Of a stretch of 64,000 nt of DNA, positions 22,042-36,100 are shown in pieces (positions within the stretch are counted from its first letter, which is position 1; each line of letters starts with the position of its first letter). The notes under the pieces are model-generated. The model searched no databases, was not told the DNA's origin, and saw only the letters and a program-made list of their open reading frames with translations. The translations under genes were made by a program, and so were the position numbers. The stretch is from Chrysomallon squamiferum (taxonomy: Eukaryota > Mollusca > Gastropoda > Neomphalida > Peltospiridae), in assembly GCA_012295275.1 (NCBI GenBank), contig CM022671.1, positions 17,192,956 to 17,256,955 on the forward strand, given 5' to 3'.

Positions 22042-25000
22042 CTGAAAAAATAAAAATATAAAAAATAAAAAAGTTAACATCTGTAGCTTATAAAAAATAA
22101 TACAGTTTTAAAGAAAAAGCCAAATTATTCAAAGTTTTATTTACATAATATCTACTGTTCAGTTTACAAATGAAGAATCAGAATTCTATGAAAAACTGGA
22201 TGGACATCAGTATAGTAATAATTATAAAACCCAGTTAAAAATGTCATTCATTATAAAACAAAACCTGTCATCAATTTTATAAAATTTCATTTAAACATTT
22301 ATTCTCATCTCCTATTAGGGATCTTTTATGGTAATGGTATATATTAATAAACTTCTGAAATTATCCTCCATGCTAACTATTCCATTTAGAAAGATATAAA
22401 ATATATAAATAATAAGAATCATTTTGTAGTGTATCAACTGAAAATCACCTTTCATCAAAGCTGTGGAATATGTGTCTCATTGTGTCTTTCAAAGCAGAAT
22501 CTTTCCTTTCCTCAGCCTCTGTCAGAACAGACAACATCTCTTCTATTTCCTTTGTTCTGTATCGCTTCCAGCCTTTCTTTGATGAGTGCAGCTCAAAGTG
22601 AGTCGGAACTCGCTTACAGGCAGATTCTGGTATCTCCATCTGAAAACGATTCTTGCCGTTTCCCCAATAAACAATTTGCTGAAAATAAAATGATAGATTA
22701 AACATTAATCATAATTAATAATGTAGCAGTAACATAGGAATGTCATAAATTTGTTTTAGAATAAGAAATCCACAGACTGCCGTTTGATTTTTAAGAAGAG
22801 TTTATAACATTTACAAAAAAATTGCAAAAAAAAATGATAAGAAAGAGTGGTTAAATGAGAATCCTGTTAATAGTTGTTTTCTTTCTATGTATAAATTATT
22901 AACTTACAACTTTGAAAAAAATATTTTAAACAAGTTTAAAAGATGGGGAAAATATTAAGAAAAGGTGGTTAAATGAAAATCTGTTATATTTTAGTTTATT
23001 TTCTTTTTTCATTACATAATTTAACATCACCATGAATTATCCATTTACTTCTTCACAGAAAATAAAATCCATTAATTCACTGGAATCGTTGTTTGGCTGG
23101 ATATTAAAATAAACTTTTAAACAGGAATTTCACTGGTTTATCTGAAACCAGCTGAGAAAACCACTTACAGTTTCTGTTCAGGTAAGGTGATACTGAATTG
23201 TATGAGATACAAAAAGCAGGTTTAAAAAAATGTAAAGTCTATTTTCACAAACCCTGCAGCCGAGTTTGTCTCTCTGCTCATCAAGGTAATTATCCAGTTG
23301 TCTTTGAGCTGACTTCATGTCTGATTTGGCACTGTCATAGTCGGGGTTCACACCTGAACACATCAAGTAAAATGTAATAATTATTTTATAACATTTATCT
23401 ACACATTTCTGAAGATCACAATATTTGTTGATAGTGTTAAAACTTGATATGACAGCTCAAAACACTGATATGCATGCAACTTTGAGGTTTAAACTAAAAT
23501 ATTATTTTATGAACCATTGTCATGATTGTGTCTGATAAAGAAACTAAACAGCGTAACTATAAAAAGTCTCATCACAAAGATATAAAACATAAACCAAAAT
23601 GTGATAATGATTAAGCATGAATAAATAGTGAATATTTTTGTAGATATAACTGATAATAATACTTGAATGTTTTTTGCATTTTTACATTTTGTATTATCTA
23701 CATTTACCAATTATTCACACAAACCTGGAGCTGGTATTATTGTCCCATCTTTTCTTGCTTTGTCGTGATCAAAAGCTGCCTAAAAAGAAGAGAAAAGTGA
23801 AATATTAAAACAGTACTATTGATGTCTATTCTTGTAATGAAAACGTAACCTAACAGATATTTACAGACCTCTTCTGATATAATTTCATTCAAAACAATTC
23901 AGATGTCTTCATTTTTGTTTAACAATCAGTTCAACCTGTAAACTTACTTCAAAAAATTTCAAATCTTCAGAGATGTCAGGAAAATTCCCTTCTTTGTCTT
24001 CATACATCACTGTCTTTTTCAGTAACTTGGACCTTGAAAATAAAAACAAATTAATTATCAGCATAAATCAACAATTAAACCCCAAAAAATCAATTAAAAA
24101 TCCCTTGAAAATAAAAACTAATTAATTAACAGCATAAATCAAGAATTAAGTTAACACAAGAACAATAAATTGTATATAACAAAATGATCTGATAAAACAA
24201 CATTTCAACATTATGACTCTATAAAATGATAAAGTCTTCATTTTATAAACTAATATGAACTGTTCAGTGCCAAGATATTTTTCTAAAACACAGTCACATT
24301 TTGCATGAGATTGCTTTTTAGTATTAATTACATCAATACCCCAAAAATATGCTAACATTCTCAAAAATTTAATCAAAAGATTCATACTTAAAACTGGATG
24401 TACATTTCTGGAACTGTTTCATAATTTTTACAGCTGACTTGAAACCACCCAGTGCAGACAGAAAATCTTCAATTTTACGTTTACTAAAAATACAGAAATA
24501 AAGATATGTTTAAAAAAGGTGAAACAAACTTGAAATACAAATAATACAGTCTTAAAATATTAATAATAATGTTATAATTATAAGGATAATTATCTTAAAA
24601 GATAACTAATAGATAAATATAAAATTCATAATTAAGAAATACTGAATAAAACTTTAGCTTCAAAGTTAAATAGTCATTTAATTATAAACATTTTAATAAG
24701 AGTATTTTAATGGACAGAATATAGCAAGCTATCTATGATTAATCTTCAATTTTATGTTGCTAAAAGACTGGTAATAATTAACAACACTGATGAAAATTTT
24801 GCTACAGAAGTACTCTGAAATATAATGTCAACATATTATATATGGGTAATGCCAAATAATTACAAGATCTTTGTGTTTTTCAGTGAAATGTTTAGGTTTT
24901 GTTAAAAATATATATCCACCTGTATGCAACTTCTTCATATAAAATGGCTCGACTGTCAGGATGATCTTTAGCTGATTTCTTCAAGCCCAGGGAATGTATT

Positions 25001-28000
25001 CTGAAAAACAATGCAGAATTTTACAATCAATGTGTAATGAAAGGATATGCATAAGTGTTACTAGGAATCATTATTCTCTCTTTCTAAACTTAAATTATGA
25101 ACTAACAGCAGTATAAAAAGACTTCTCATTGTAAGTTCATAGATTTTGGACTATACAACAACACAAGTCTTGTAAAATAACAGTAGAGATGCTAAACTCA
25201 AAGGTATTTAGCTGGTATTCTTTTGTTTCATTCACATTAGTGAAATTTAACATAACAAATAACATTCTATAAGTCATAGGAAGATGAAGCTGGTTTAATA
25301 TGATGTTCAAATGTGATAAATACTTTTACACTATAAGAAAGAATGATATAAAAATTAAAATTATAAACTGTTATACAATTCAATACAAATCTCAACAAGT
25401 TTTTCTCTAAATCAGGAAATTTCTTCTGAATGTTATATATCAACACAAACCTTGACAGAAGTTTTTCCAAGTCAGGACATTTCTTCAAAATGTTGATAGT
25501 TTCAGACATGACATCAGGTACTGCCATTAGATCTTCCACAGCATCAAGTCTGTCGTCAATAGCAACTGGGTTACAGAGAGGAGCACACAGCCACTGCCTG
25601 AACAAACGTTTTCCTAGAAAATAAAAACATTTAACAACTCAGCATTTACACATTCCACAAACAAGAACACATGTATCATAGCCTTTCATTTAACAGAGTA
25701 ACTTTGTAAACAAAAGATATGAACAATTTCAATACATATTATAACATCAATTCTAATATTACTAAAGATTTATTATTATCAAAATATGTTGTGGTTTTTT
25801 TGTAAACAAAAAAATGATTTTTTTTATATTGTTTATCCATATTTTACCATATTAGTAACATTAATATCAACCACACTAACTCTTTTAATTCTTTCATATG
25901 ATGAACACATGTACACATGCAATCAAACAATTTTAATTCCAGGGAAAAAAAGGTGTAAAATAAATATCAGGAGACAATGTGTATTTTACCAAATGGTGTA
26001 CAGCACTGGTCAAGTCTCTCAAGCAGTGTTCCCTCCTGTGTCCCAGTAGTCCCGTTTTCCACCAGATCAAGATTAGAAAGTGTAACTCCATCCAGAACCT
26101 GGATTATAATAACATATATTTAAAATTTTCAGAAGAAATTTAAGTTCTTTGAAGGAACAGATCTACATTAATTTATGAATCTACATGCACACCCACACAC
26201 ACACACACACCATAATGACAGACTTGAGTCAGAGAACTAAACATATAATCACTGGCTTCTTTTACCATCATTTTTAGCTGTGAACTATACAGTTTTATTC
26301 AGTATAAATGTAAGAAATACTGACCATATGTTTTTGCTCAATTTTGAACTTGTCAGGTTTTTTCTCATCTGTAGTTACACAATCAACCGGTTTATATTCT
26401 TTAAACTTCTTCATAGACAATAAATCTTCATCAACCAAACTATACTGTAAATACCTGAATATCAAACACATGAACTATGTAAATATTACCTTCAAATAAA
26501 ACACATTAACTGAGTAAATATTACCTTCAAATAAAATACATTAACTGAGTTATTACCTTCAAATAAAACGTTAACTGTGCAATTTTACCTTAAAGTAAAC
26601 ATATTATTTATTATCATTTTTTTTTTTTTTAAACTTAAAATCCTACTTAGTAGTATTATTTTAATTATCTTAACAAATTTTTTTTTAATGAACATTAAAA
26701 TTACTGTAATGTAAGAAAAACAATTTCCAGTGTTGTGTCCGTCAAAATAAAGCAAAAATTTTGAGTTGTGTGTTTATTAAATAATTATAAAATATTTTAT
26801 TATTGTTTAAGAATATTTCACTAAATTTCAGTTAAAATTTAAAAGAGATAATATTTCAAATTCCTAAAAAATCAACTTTGGATTAAACTCTTGCCTATTT
26901 CTGAAAACAAAGGAAGGAAGAAGAATGAAATGTTTACCAAGTTACGGCCCCTAGAGCTCTCACTGCAAGTTCATACTCTTCTTTAGCACTCATACCCAGA
27001 GAATCACCTGTAATTAAATTAATAGTTTATAAAAATAAATAAATAAATAAAACAGAAATATGCCACATACACCGATATAAAGGAGACAAATGAAGTAAAA
27101 AAGAAATAAACTTTTAACCAATAATAAAAACTTAAAATTAAAAAATTAGGAATATGGATAAGATATTAAAACTAATTTTGAAACATTAATAAAATGGGTG
27201 CCATATATTATTAATAATTACATTCAAAATTACAGATTCAAACAATAACTAAATTATTATCAAGAAAAATTAGAAATAACAACAACACTTACTGTCAGAA
27301 ATCATCTTTTTAAGATCTCCTGGCCACTCAAAGTCTTCTCCTTCTTTCTGGAAGTATTTCTCTTCTGCCAGGTTTTTCAAGGTCTTACTGCTTTCCCAGA
27401 ATTCTGTGCCTGGAGCCAGCCCATCTTTGATAGCAGTCAGCACATTTGTGTTTATCGCCTGATAAGTCTTTACCGATATCTTGCCTCTTTCATACAAAAC
27501 CTATATATATATATATATAAAAGAAAGAATTTTATTAACTTTTATTTTTAAAACATCCTACAATACCTTTATTTATTGGTAATAACAAATGCTGTTAAAT
27601 AAATATGAGTTAGTTGAATTTGTAATATTACTGGTTTTTCAAACTTAGTAAGAAATTTAATTGTTTTGTAATTCCTAACTAAAACTGTCTGTTAGAGTGG
27701 ATGATTCTGGGCCAATGTGTAATTTATTTTGATAAATCTCAGATTTTTATTGGATATTAATGCAGTTAATGTAAATTTGTATTGCCTAAGCATGGAATAA
27801 AGTAATATAAAAGCCTAGAATGTGAGTTTCCATGAAAATTCTATAATAAGAAAAATACAAAAATAATTGTCAGCTCCAGATATATCATGTCAGATCTGTC
27901 ACGTAAATCTAACATTTAAAAAAAGAAAAGACAAAAATAAGAAAATATTAGAGATATGTAAAGATATGTATGTGTTTTGGTTTTTGTGTAAAAAGCTAGT

Positions 28001-31000
28001 TCTTTGAAATGAAAGACACACCTGAGCTGGAGTGTGATGAGCTATCAGAGTCCTCAGTCGTGAACAGTGTCGATCATCAGTGAACTGTCCTAGCTAAAAA
28101 AACAAATAAGGAAATAAATAATATAAATAATAGTACTACTGCAACAACTACTATTACTATTGCTACTACTATTGTTACTATTATATATAATAATAACTGT
28201 ATTAGTATTTAAGTTGAGAAAGCAATTCTGAAAAAGTTTAAATAAGAAGTCTAAATACAAAACAAATTTTATACTGTTTGAAGATTTAGAATCTTTAATT
28301 TTTTATTACATTTGTTCAAATTTTAAATACACTTACATGCCTTATCTATAAAGAATAAATCAAACTTTGATACTCAGCAGGTTTTTCAAGAAAAATAAAC
28401 TTTATAGGTTTAGCATTAACAAATACAAATGTCTTCTGTTACACTTACGTGAAAGTCACCAATACAAGTATCAACAAAACACACACCATAAATGCTGGAG
28501 TCATCATGTCTACTCTCCTGTTAAAAATGAAAAGAATATTAAAATAAAATAAAATAAAATAAATTAATAATAGAATAATAATAATAATAATAAAAAGTTT
28601 AAAATCTTCTTTTTTATAGTTATTTATTAATTGCAATTGAAAATAAGGATACAAATACTTTTTATGAATATAAAAAAAAAAAACATTTATAAAAATTTTA
28701 CTTTTTTTAAATTCAAAACTGTTCTTCATTCAATTTCATTTCAGGGGATTAAAAACTTAAGTCAAAGAACAAACCTGAGCCTTCAGTTTTCAGAAATATT
28801 GTTTGTACAAAGACTTGCTAAGATGTAACTGTAAGTGTTAATAACATGTGCAAACCTTTTCAGCTATTGCCAGCAGATAACTGCTTTCCGAGCTGACACA
28901 GTCTCCATCCGTCTGTCTGAAAGTCTTTGTTCCCTTTGAAGTAACTCGACACACTTCCCTCCTCACTACTTTGTCAAATTTTGTGGGTCGAGACACTTAA
29001 TAAAACAGATAAATAATAATACATTTTTTTAATGATATGAAATGGGATGATTTTTATTTTATTTTTTGTGATAGATATTTTAACCCTTTGGTTGCCAAAT
29101 TTTGCCATCATACATATTTCTCAGCATCTGATCAAGCTTTATATCAAGATATCAGGCATCTGTTTTCAATTAACAGTTTTAACTATAAAATCTATTCCAT
29201 TTAACTATAAAACTATTCCATCTTATCAATAAGATTTTTTTTTTTAAACAATTATCTGTTTACATTTAAGAGAAAATGTTCATCACAATGCTTCTGCCAT
29301 CAAATGCTTGGTAATTATAAAAAGATTGAAAAAAAACAAGAATAAGAAAAAAATCTCAAGGACATGAACTTTTTTTAAGGCTATTTATACTATTTTAACA
29401 GACATATTTAAATAATAGCTCAATGAATTTTGTTATTCTGTAAATGTAATCTATTATGAGTTACTTACAGTGTTTACATCTTTTTTCCATCATTTCTGGA
29501 GTTTCTGTCTGTTCTATTCTTGCCACTTTGTAACCTTTCTGAATAAGCACATCAGCATACCTGTCATACGCTATCTCTGGAAACCCACAGTGAGCATGGT
29601 CTCCCTGTAAACCAGATCAGCATAGTAAACTTAGTATTATACTTGCTGACCAAAACATTAAATAAAATCCTGTTTAAATCAGTGGATAAAAGAAACATCA
29701 AGTCAGGTAATTTAATTAAAATTTGATACATAATTTAATTATTTAGGATGTCCTTTCCTCAAACTGTGAATCTTAGTTTTAATAATTATATTGTCTATTT
29801 TTACAGATGTAAGGATTTCATTTAAACCTTTCTTAAAACAAAGTTAGGTGAAAATTAGCAGGTATTACTATATTTTAGATAAATCTCCCAGGTTGAACCA
29901 TTTGAGACTTTTAAGGTCTATGTGACAACAAAGGTTCAACAATAGAAAATTTGAGTAACATACATTTTTGTCAATTTTAGTCACCAGTGGACCAATTTAT
30001 TTGTTCACTGTACATTAGTTAGGAGGAGAATTCATTGAAAGTAATTTATTTTTAATTAGTATAATGTCCACAATCCGATGATTAGGTATAATGTCATGAA
30101 TCTCATTTCAATCTTAATGCCTCAAATGAGGTTCATCTGCACTACTAGTCATGAGATTTAAGACATTGTTGTATACATTATATAAATAGTCCATTTTTAA
30201 ACAAAGTTCACATAACTAAATAATTGCTTTCAAGGTAAAGCAAAATGAATACACCTTGCTCTAAAAGCTAATTGTAATTATTTCATCATAAAACAACGAT
30301 TATTACCTTCATGAAGATAAGACCAAGTTCATTCACACAGATTACTGCATCCATGTGAAACAGCTCATAGAATTTACCCATCTGTAACAGAAACAAGTTT
30401 AACACTAAATTAATTCATAATTCATTCATAGATTTCATAGTTTTAGTTCTTGACACTATTCATTTTTGCATGCATGATATAAGATCTGCATTTCAACATA
30501 TTCCAGTTTAGAAAACATTAACAGATTTTCAACAGATGTTCCAGCAAGAATTATTTTATGGTATTTATTATTTGTATCTTGGTTGCTTTTCCTTTTTTCT
30601 TAAATTTTCAAGGATTAATAATACTATAAAAAGAATACAATCATTTCTATTATTTAAATAAATCTTTTTTTTTTTTTTTTTTAAGTCTAGCAATTTCTGT
30701 CATTGATAAGATCAGTAAAATATAATAAATTGTGATTTACCTTAAAGAATAAAATAACATCAAAATGTCTGGCCTTCAGTTCCCACCATTGTCTCATGCC
30801 CTGAAAAAGATATTTATAACTGCTAGTTAATGTATGTTGACTACAATAAAACAGTTATTTGGATGTTTTAAGATAAACCATGAATTCTCAAAAATTATCC
30901 AGCATTGTTAAAATGGTTAAAAAATTCTGTTGCAGTATATCATGTGGTGAACCTGTCAGAAGTTTTTCTTTTTCTATAATAAAAAATGATGATACCAAAA

Positions 31001-34000
31001 CATAAAAGAATATCCTGTCTCGATAACTGCTACACAGGTTTGTTGTTTTATTATTAGCAAACACTGGTTGAAGCAAATAAATATATTTAGATTATTTCTG
31101 TGTGCTTCAAGTACATTTTGAGCAGGGTTTAAACTATAATTTAACAAAAAAAAAAAAATAAATAAGAAATTAAACTTACTGGAGTCTGCTTCATCAGAAA
31201 GCTGTCAGGCACATAAAGAGTTTTAGGATCATATTCATCAAGACACATTCTGCGTCCTTCTATATCCCTGAAAAATGTTTATAAATAACTCTGCTTATCT
31301 ACTTTCCTAATGCTCTGCTCATCTTAATTATAGCTGATTTATTACTAACTATTAATATAAATATTTTCACTGATTATGAAATTAACTCCTGATTTAACAG
31401 TACAAAATCAGATAACAGTATCAGTGAGAACATTCATATAAATCCTTTAAAACTTAGTTTAGTAACTGCTGAAAATAAAAATTTTAATTTTGTTTACGAC
31501 TGTGCAATCAACAACAGATAATGCCAGGTTACAGTAAAAATAAATGTTTCTACATTTAAGCATTGCTTGAAGTATATAAAGAGAGTGTAATATCATTTCT
31601 GAAGAATGCCTTATTAATTTGCAGACTTTCTTGCATATACCAGTATGTTACAGACAATTTGACTAATGTTCTTTAATGCATATATTTCAATACAGTTTCA
31701 AATTCATGGCTACTAGGTGTTGATTTTATGTTTCGTGAAAAATGATAATATGAAACAGGAAGAAGATGTCATCACTGATTAGAACCAAGGTATCTGTTTA
31801 ATATCTTTCCATAGACTGAAACACATGCAGTGATAATTATGGAACTCTGCTGGAATAGTAAAGAGCCTACCACAACTCAAATAATATCCTACATTTGGAA
31901 ATTACATGATTAAAAAACTTTACTTGATTTTGTTTGGTTGTAGGAAATCTAACTTCAGGTGAGGAAAATCCCTGCTTCCTGACTCAGCAGACACATCATT
32001 TCCACTTGTCTAAAAAGGTGAAAAAAAAAAAGAAAAGAAAAGTAAACTAATATATATCTTTATACACACATACTAATAATGTAAGTCAAAAGAATTTGTC
32101 TACTTTTATGTATAAATTTTTTATAATTCTGGTAATATCTAAGCTAGAAAAAAAAATCTTTATTTTTTTTTTTTTATAATCAAATAATAAATAATATTAT
32201 CTGCATTATAATAAAAAATATATATTGTGGTTTTTTGGATTAAACAGATATTTAACTTTTCTCAGTTGCTGAATATCGAAAATAAACATTTTTGACATTA
32301 TCATCACATTATGTTTTCCATTCAAAATGTCTGAAATAGAAATGTTGTAGAAACAAGAAGAAAGAATAAAAAATAACACAATGTATTATTTCATTTTTTT
32401 TTTTTTTTTTTGGTATAGACTTTTAAACTATGCTTCAACTTACCGACTCATTGGCAGAGAACAATGAAAGTTTAGATTTTGTTTTATCATTAACTGCGGG
32501 ACTGAACGGAGTTCTCTTCTGTGCAGAAGACAGTGAAGTATTCAAACAACGTTTTGATTCGGTTGACTTTGGTGTTTTGCTGCTTGATCGTTTTCTCTTT
32601 AAACTCTGAAAAAGAAAGAATTCTAAAAACCATCAACAATTTTTCAAACCAAATGTTAAAAACACTGAAATCAATTGTATTAAAAATATTATCTTCGAAA
32701 AATTAGAAAATAAAAATTAGTTAACTATAAGATATATATAGAAATATATCAGTGTGTAAATAAATATAAAGAGAAATAGCTAAACAAAGAAAAAATTATA
32801 ATTAGTAAATGAGTTAGATAAAAATCAGTTATTTTGAGAGTCCTTGAATCTTGGTATATAGATAAGTAAAAACAGAAGAAGTAAAATAAAATTAGATTAG
32901 TTCTAACTTTGAGAAAAGAATTAACCATTATTAATTTACAGTTCAATCATGTCTTTGTATCTGTATCATTTATTTATTTATATATATATATAAAATTCAA
33001 TGAAGTTATATATAAAAAATCCATAAATTATACTTAATTAAAGACATGAATGTTATCTATCAGCCGAAACATTTAATTCTGTGTCTACTGCTTTTTACAT
33101 AGGGTCACAATCTAAATTTTATACTGAAAATCGGATGCATATTTGTGTGTAAAATTAGAAAAATGAGAAAGAAATGTTATTTTAAACTGCACAAACTTTG
33201 ACAGGAGAATCAGGTTCATCAAACGATTCATCCTCATGCAACAGATCATCTTCATCAACACCACTGCTGACATCACTGTCATCATCATCTTCAACATCAG
33301 ACTTCTCAGGTTTAAATTCATCTCCTATAAAAAAAAAAAAAAAAAGTGTTTCAAAGGTTTCTAGTTATAAGTAGAAAAATAGTTTATGATATTTGCTTGT
33401 AATATGAACTCGTTTTAGAATGTGAAGGTTCCACAGTTTAAAAATTAGTTGTTATAATTTGATACTGAAACAAGTGTACTGTAAAAAATATTTATTGATT
33501 ACCTGATTCTTCGTCGCTGCTGGCAGAGATGATGCGAATTCGTTTTGCTTGATTTTTTGTAGCACGACTTGGCAGAGTTTTCTTCTTTTTCACCGAGTTA
33601 ATCTTTTCATCCTTCTGTAAGACATAAGCATTCAATGTAAATAGAAAAAACAAAATGTAAATGTAATAAATGATGTGAAATTAGCAGAATATGTATCCTC
33701 ATGAACAAATAAATCAATAACTGTAAATTACAAAACAACAAACCAAAGTTTTGTTATTTTCTGTATCTATCTCTGTAGATTTGTTCTCTTTCCTGCAGTT
33801 TTCATTTTCATCCATTTCATCATCAAATATGTCGGCTGTAAAATACACACATACATACTTATATACATACATATACACATATATAATAAACATATACAAT
33901 TTCCCCTGCATTACAATGTAAACTAGTACACTACATACTTGAAAATTGTAAGAAAAAATAGAATATATTTCAGAATTATAATATGAAGCAGCATATATAT

Positions 34001-35792
34001 TAAAGTATCAAACAGTTAAAAATTAATTTAAAACAAAATTCCTGACATGCAGATATTTTATGAAGTTCTTCATAATGTGAAGTGTTCATTTCTTTATCTT
34101 AAAATGACATGTTTTTATCAAAGTCAAGCAGCAAAGAATAGTGGAAGAAAAATGAATAAAAACAGTTTCAAAATTTTGAAGAATTTCTGAATAATTCATT
34201 ATCTAGACCATAGCACATTTATACAGACTAAATAACAAAAAAAAAAACAACAACAACATTCATTTTGGTAAATGAAAATTACAGAGAAATTGGCCAGAAC
34301 TGATTAGTAAGTATATTTTTTTTTTTTTTTTTTAAAACAGCTCACGATCAAAATCCATTGGTTCTGCATTTTCCTCCTCACTTTCCTCACTCTCCGAGGG
34401 TTGAAGATTAACAATGAGAGATTCTCTTTCTGCAGCAGCCATTTTCATTGCTTTGTCTGCTTCGAGGACTCCATTGTAACACTGCGAGTCATACGAATGA
34501 TACATTCCACCTCGCTGATATTCCTTGTCATCTGAACCTTTGAACGGTTTAACATATCTAGAAGAAGAAAACCTGAATTTTTATCTATGTCTGAGCAACA
34601 GAATAAAAGACATTTTGTACAAATATATAAGATATTAAGTACACATAGAGTAATTTTTAAAATATCAGAGGAAATATCATTCAACTAAATTTTTTTTAAA
34701 AAATATTCAGAGGTTAATTATGAATAAGTAACCTTTTGCTGGTAAAATATAGTCTGACAATATGAAACAAACTCCATTGTAAATAAGAGAATCAAACTAA
34801 GATTCTAGTTTTAATATGATAGGTTGTTTTTCTAACAATTAATCATGATAACAGTGTCTTACTTCATTTTGATCCAGGCTCTTGTAGGTGGGTCATCAAA
34901 GAATTGGACATGTGCCTGTGGAGTCTTCCCTCCTTTGAAGAATTTGTTTTCTGTCGGGTGGTTGCACACAATAGCTGGCCACCAAGGATAGCCATCAAGT
35001 TTTGTCCAAACCACATCATATAGGTCTACGTCTGGAACTGAGCAATATCATGAATATATAAAATTATTATACAAAAATGTTGAGATTATCACAACAGTAT
35101 TAAGTTTAAGCTCAGAATCTTATTCCATTATGAATTAAAATATCAAAGAAAAACAAACATATTAGTTATTACATAACTCTTATTGATTTTTTTGTTTTAA
35201 TAACATCATTCTGTAAATGCTATAAGTTTGTATAACTTGTATAAATATAAATACTTGAAAATAAAATCTCACTCAGTCACTGACATTACATCAGCGATTT
35301 AATCAGTTTTACATTGATGAAGGAGCTTACTTCTTTTCTCTTGCTAATAGTGAAATGGGACGGGGGTCTATTCTCTATAATAAAGAATTTATGAAAATAT
35401 TTAAACCGGTAGTAAATGAGTAATGTACTAATATGAGTGGTAAGGAAAGGAGAAATAGAAATATCATAGATGACTAAGATCTTAAAGATCAGTTAAGATA
35501 AACAGTATTATTTGATAGTGTATATTTAAAGAAATAAACTGTACGATTTTTAACTGGTGTCTGTCAGCTATTAACAATCCTGACAAATCAGTTCACATAC
35601 CATTATTATGGTTATCAGATGTTTACCTGTAATACTGTCTTTTGACTTGTTGGGTACACTTTTTGATTTGCCATTATTTGGTGATCTGCGAGGTGACAGT
35701 ACTTTGTTTGAGTCTTTATTATCAGGTTTTGTCTTGTTGGGTGTTTTGGAAAAAAAAGTAAATAAACTTTGTTGTTTTCCTTGTTTTGGCAT
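17615..35792 (-). CDS. MSH6: DNA mismatch repair protein MSH6 (MutS-alpha subunit)
   Basis: MSH6 pairs with MSH2 in the nucleus to recognise base-base mismatches and small loops and, on ATP binding, to start repair. I placed 35 coding exons; total 4059 bases, 1352 residues plus stop, against 1360 in human, with every junction in phase. Domain order: PCNA-binding QQSLFTFF at 7-14; PWWP domain with PWWP at 73-76; acidic and basic linker; mismatch-contacting GKFYE with Phe431 and Glu433; connector, lever and clamp; ATPase with Walker [10 protein letters not shown] (about 1130-1138), signature [11 protein letters not shown], Walker [12 protein letters not shown] (about 1205-1215) and STHYHS with His1244. 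All key residues are present. The start is the only ATG that places the PCNA box at the very N-terminus. The last exon is less sure than the rest. Confidence 0.97.
22449..25000 (-). other. MSH6: MSH6 exons 21-26: lever and clamp
   Basis: Exons in transcript order: 24920-25000, 24388-24483, 23948-24032, 23725-23779, 23253-23353, 22449-22678. Landmarks are [71 protein letters not shown] and [15 protein letters not shown]. Exon 24 is only 55 bases. Confidence 0.94.
25451..28517 (-). other. MSH6: MSH6 exons 14-20: connector and start of the lever domain
   Basis: Exons in transcript order: 28449-28517, 28022-28093, 27293-27500, 26938-27007, 26325-26454, 25990-26098, 25451-25613. They encode the family landmarks [62 protein letters not shown] and [20 protein letters not shown]. 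For exon 18 the acceptor is at 26455, not the internal CAG at 26445: only the outer one keeps [13 protein letters not shown] in frame. Confidence 0.94.
28856..32009 (-). other. MSH6: MSH6 exons 8-13: mismatch-binding domain
   Basis: Exons in transcript order: 31924-32009, 31180-31267, 30741-30800, 30307-30381, 29469-29604, 28856-28995. Exons 9 and 10 read [11 protein letters not shown] and [14 protein letters not shown], close to the vertebrate protein. Exon 11 ([12 protein letters not shown]) holds the Phe-x-Glu pair that stacks on and contacts the mismatched base. Exon 12 holds [20 protein letters not shown] and the [10 protein letters not shown] motif. Exon 10 is only 60 bases; exons 10 and 11 are both multiples of three. 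Confidence 0.95.
32444..35792 (-). other. MSH6: MSH6 exons 1-7: PCNA box, PWWP domain and linker
   Basis: Exons in transcript order: 35627-35792, 34863-35037, 34346-34557, 33744-33835, 33503-33614, 33197-33324, 32444-32605. Exon 1 carries the PCNA-interacting box. Exon 2 carries the PWWP chromatin-reader domain ([17 protein letters not shown]). Exon 3 starts with [18 protein letters not shown], matching the end of the family's PWWP region, and ends in a Glu-rich stretch. Exons 4 and 6 are strongly acidic; exons 5 and 7 carry basic clusters ([17 protein letters not shown] and [11 protein letters not shown]) that could serve as nuclear localisation signals. This linker is the least conserved part of the family. 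Confidence 0.93.
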
Positions 35793-36100
35793 CGCTACCA
35801 CTACATCTAAAAATTCTATGAACACTGCAAAAGATCTCCCGCGTTTTTTTTACTAGTTTCCGGTTCCGTGTTTGCCATAAATTTGTCTGTATTATGTTTC
35901 CGCTAAAAATGAGAAAGCACTAATATGATTTTTAGCTGACATTTATTTATTTATAATTTTTAATTTGTGTTGATACTTTTGATGTTTATTTTCTTCCTAA
36001 TAAATAAATAAATAAATAAATAAATAAATACAATGTGGAAATTTGCGACAACACTTATTAGTTTCCTATGACAACAATTTTCGTTGGCCTTCTGTTTTAA
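35793..36100. other. Upstream region of MSH6
   Basis: Short spacer between the MSH6 start codon and the first copy of block A. Contains an (AAAT)n tract at about 36000-36030 and no obvious TATA box. A TGACGTCA site at about 36129-36136 lies about 340 bases upstream of the MSH6 ATG. Confidence 0.5.

Noticed and set aside
26445-26454. Internal CAG in MSH6 exon 18 as the splice acceptor
   Set aside because: It breaks the frame; the acceptor at 26455 keeps [13 protein letters not shown] in phase with both neighbours.
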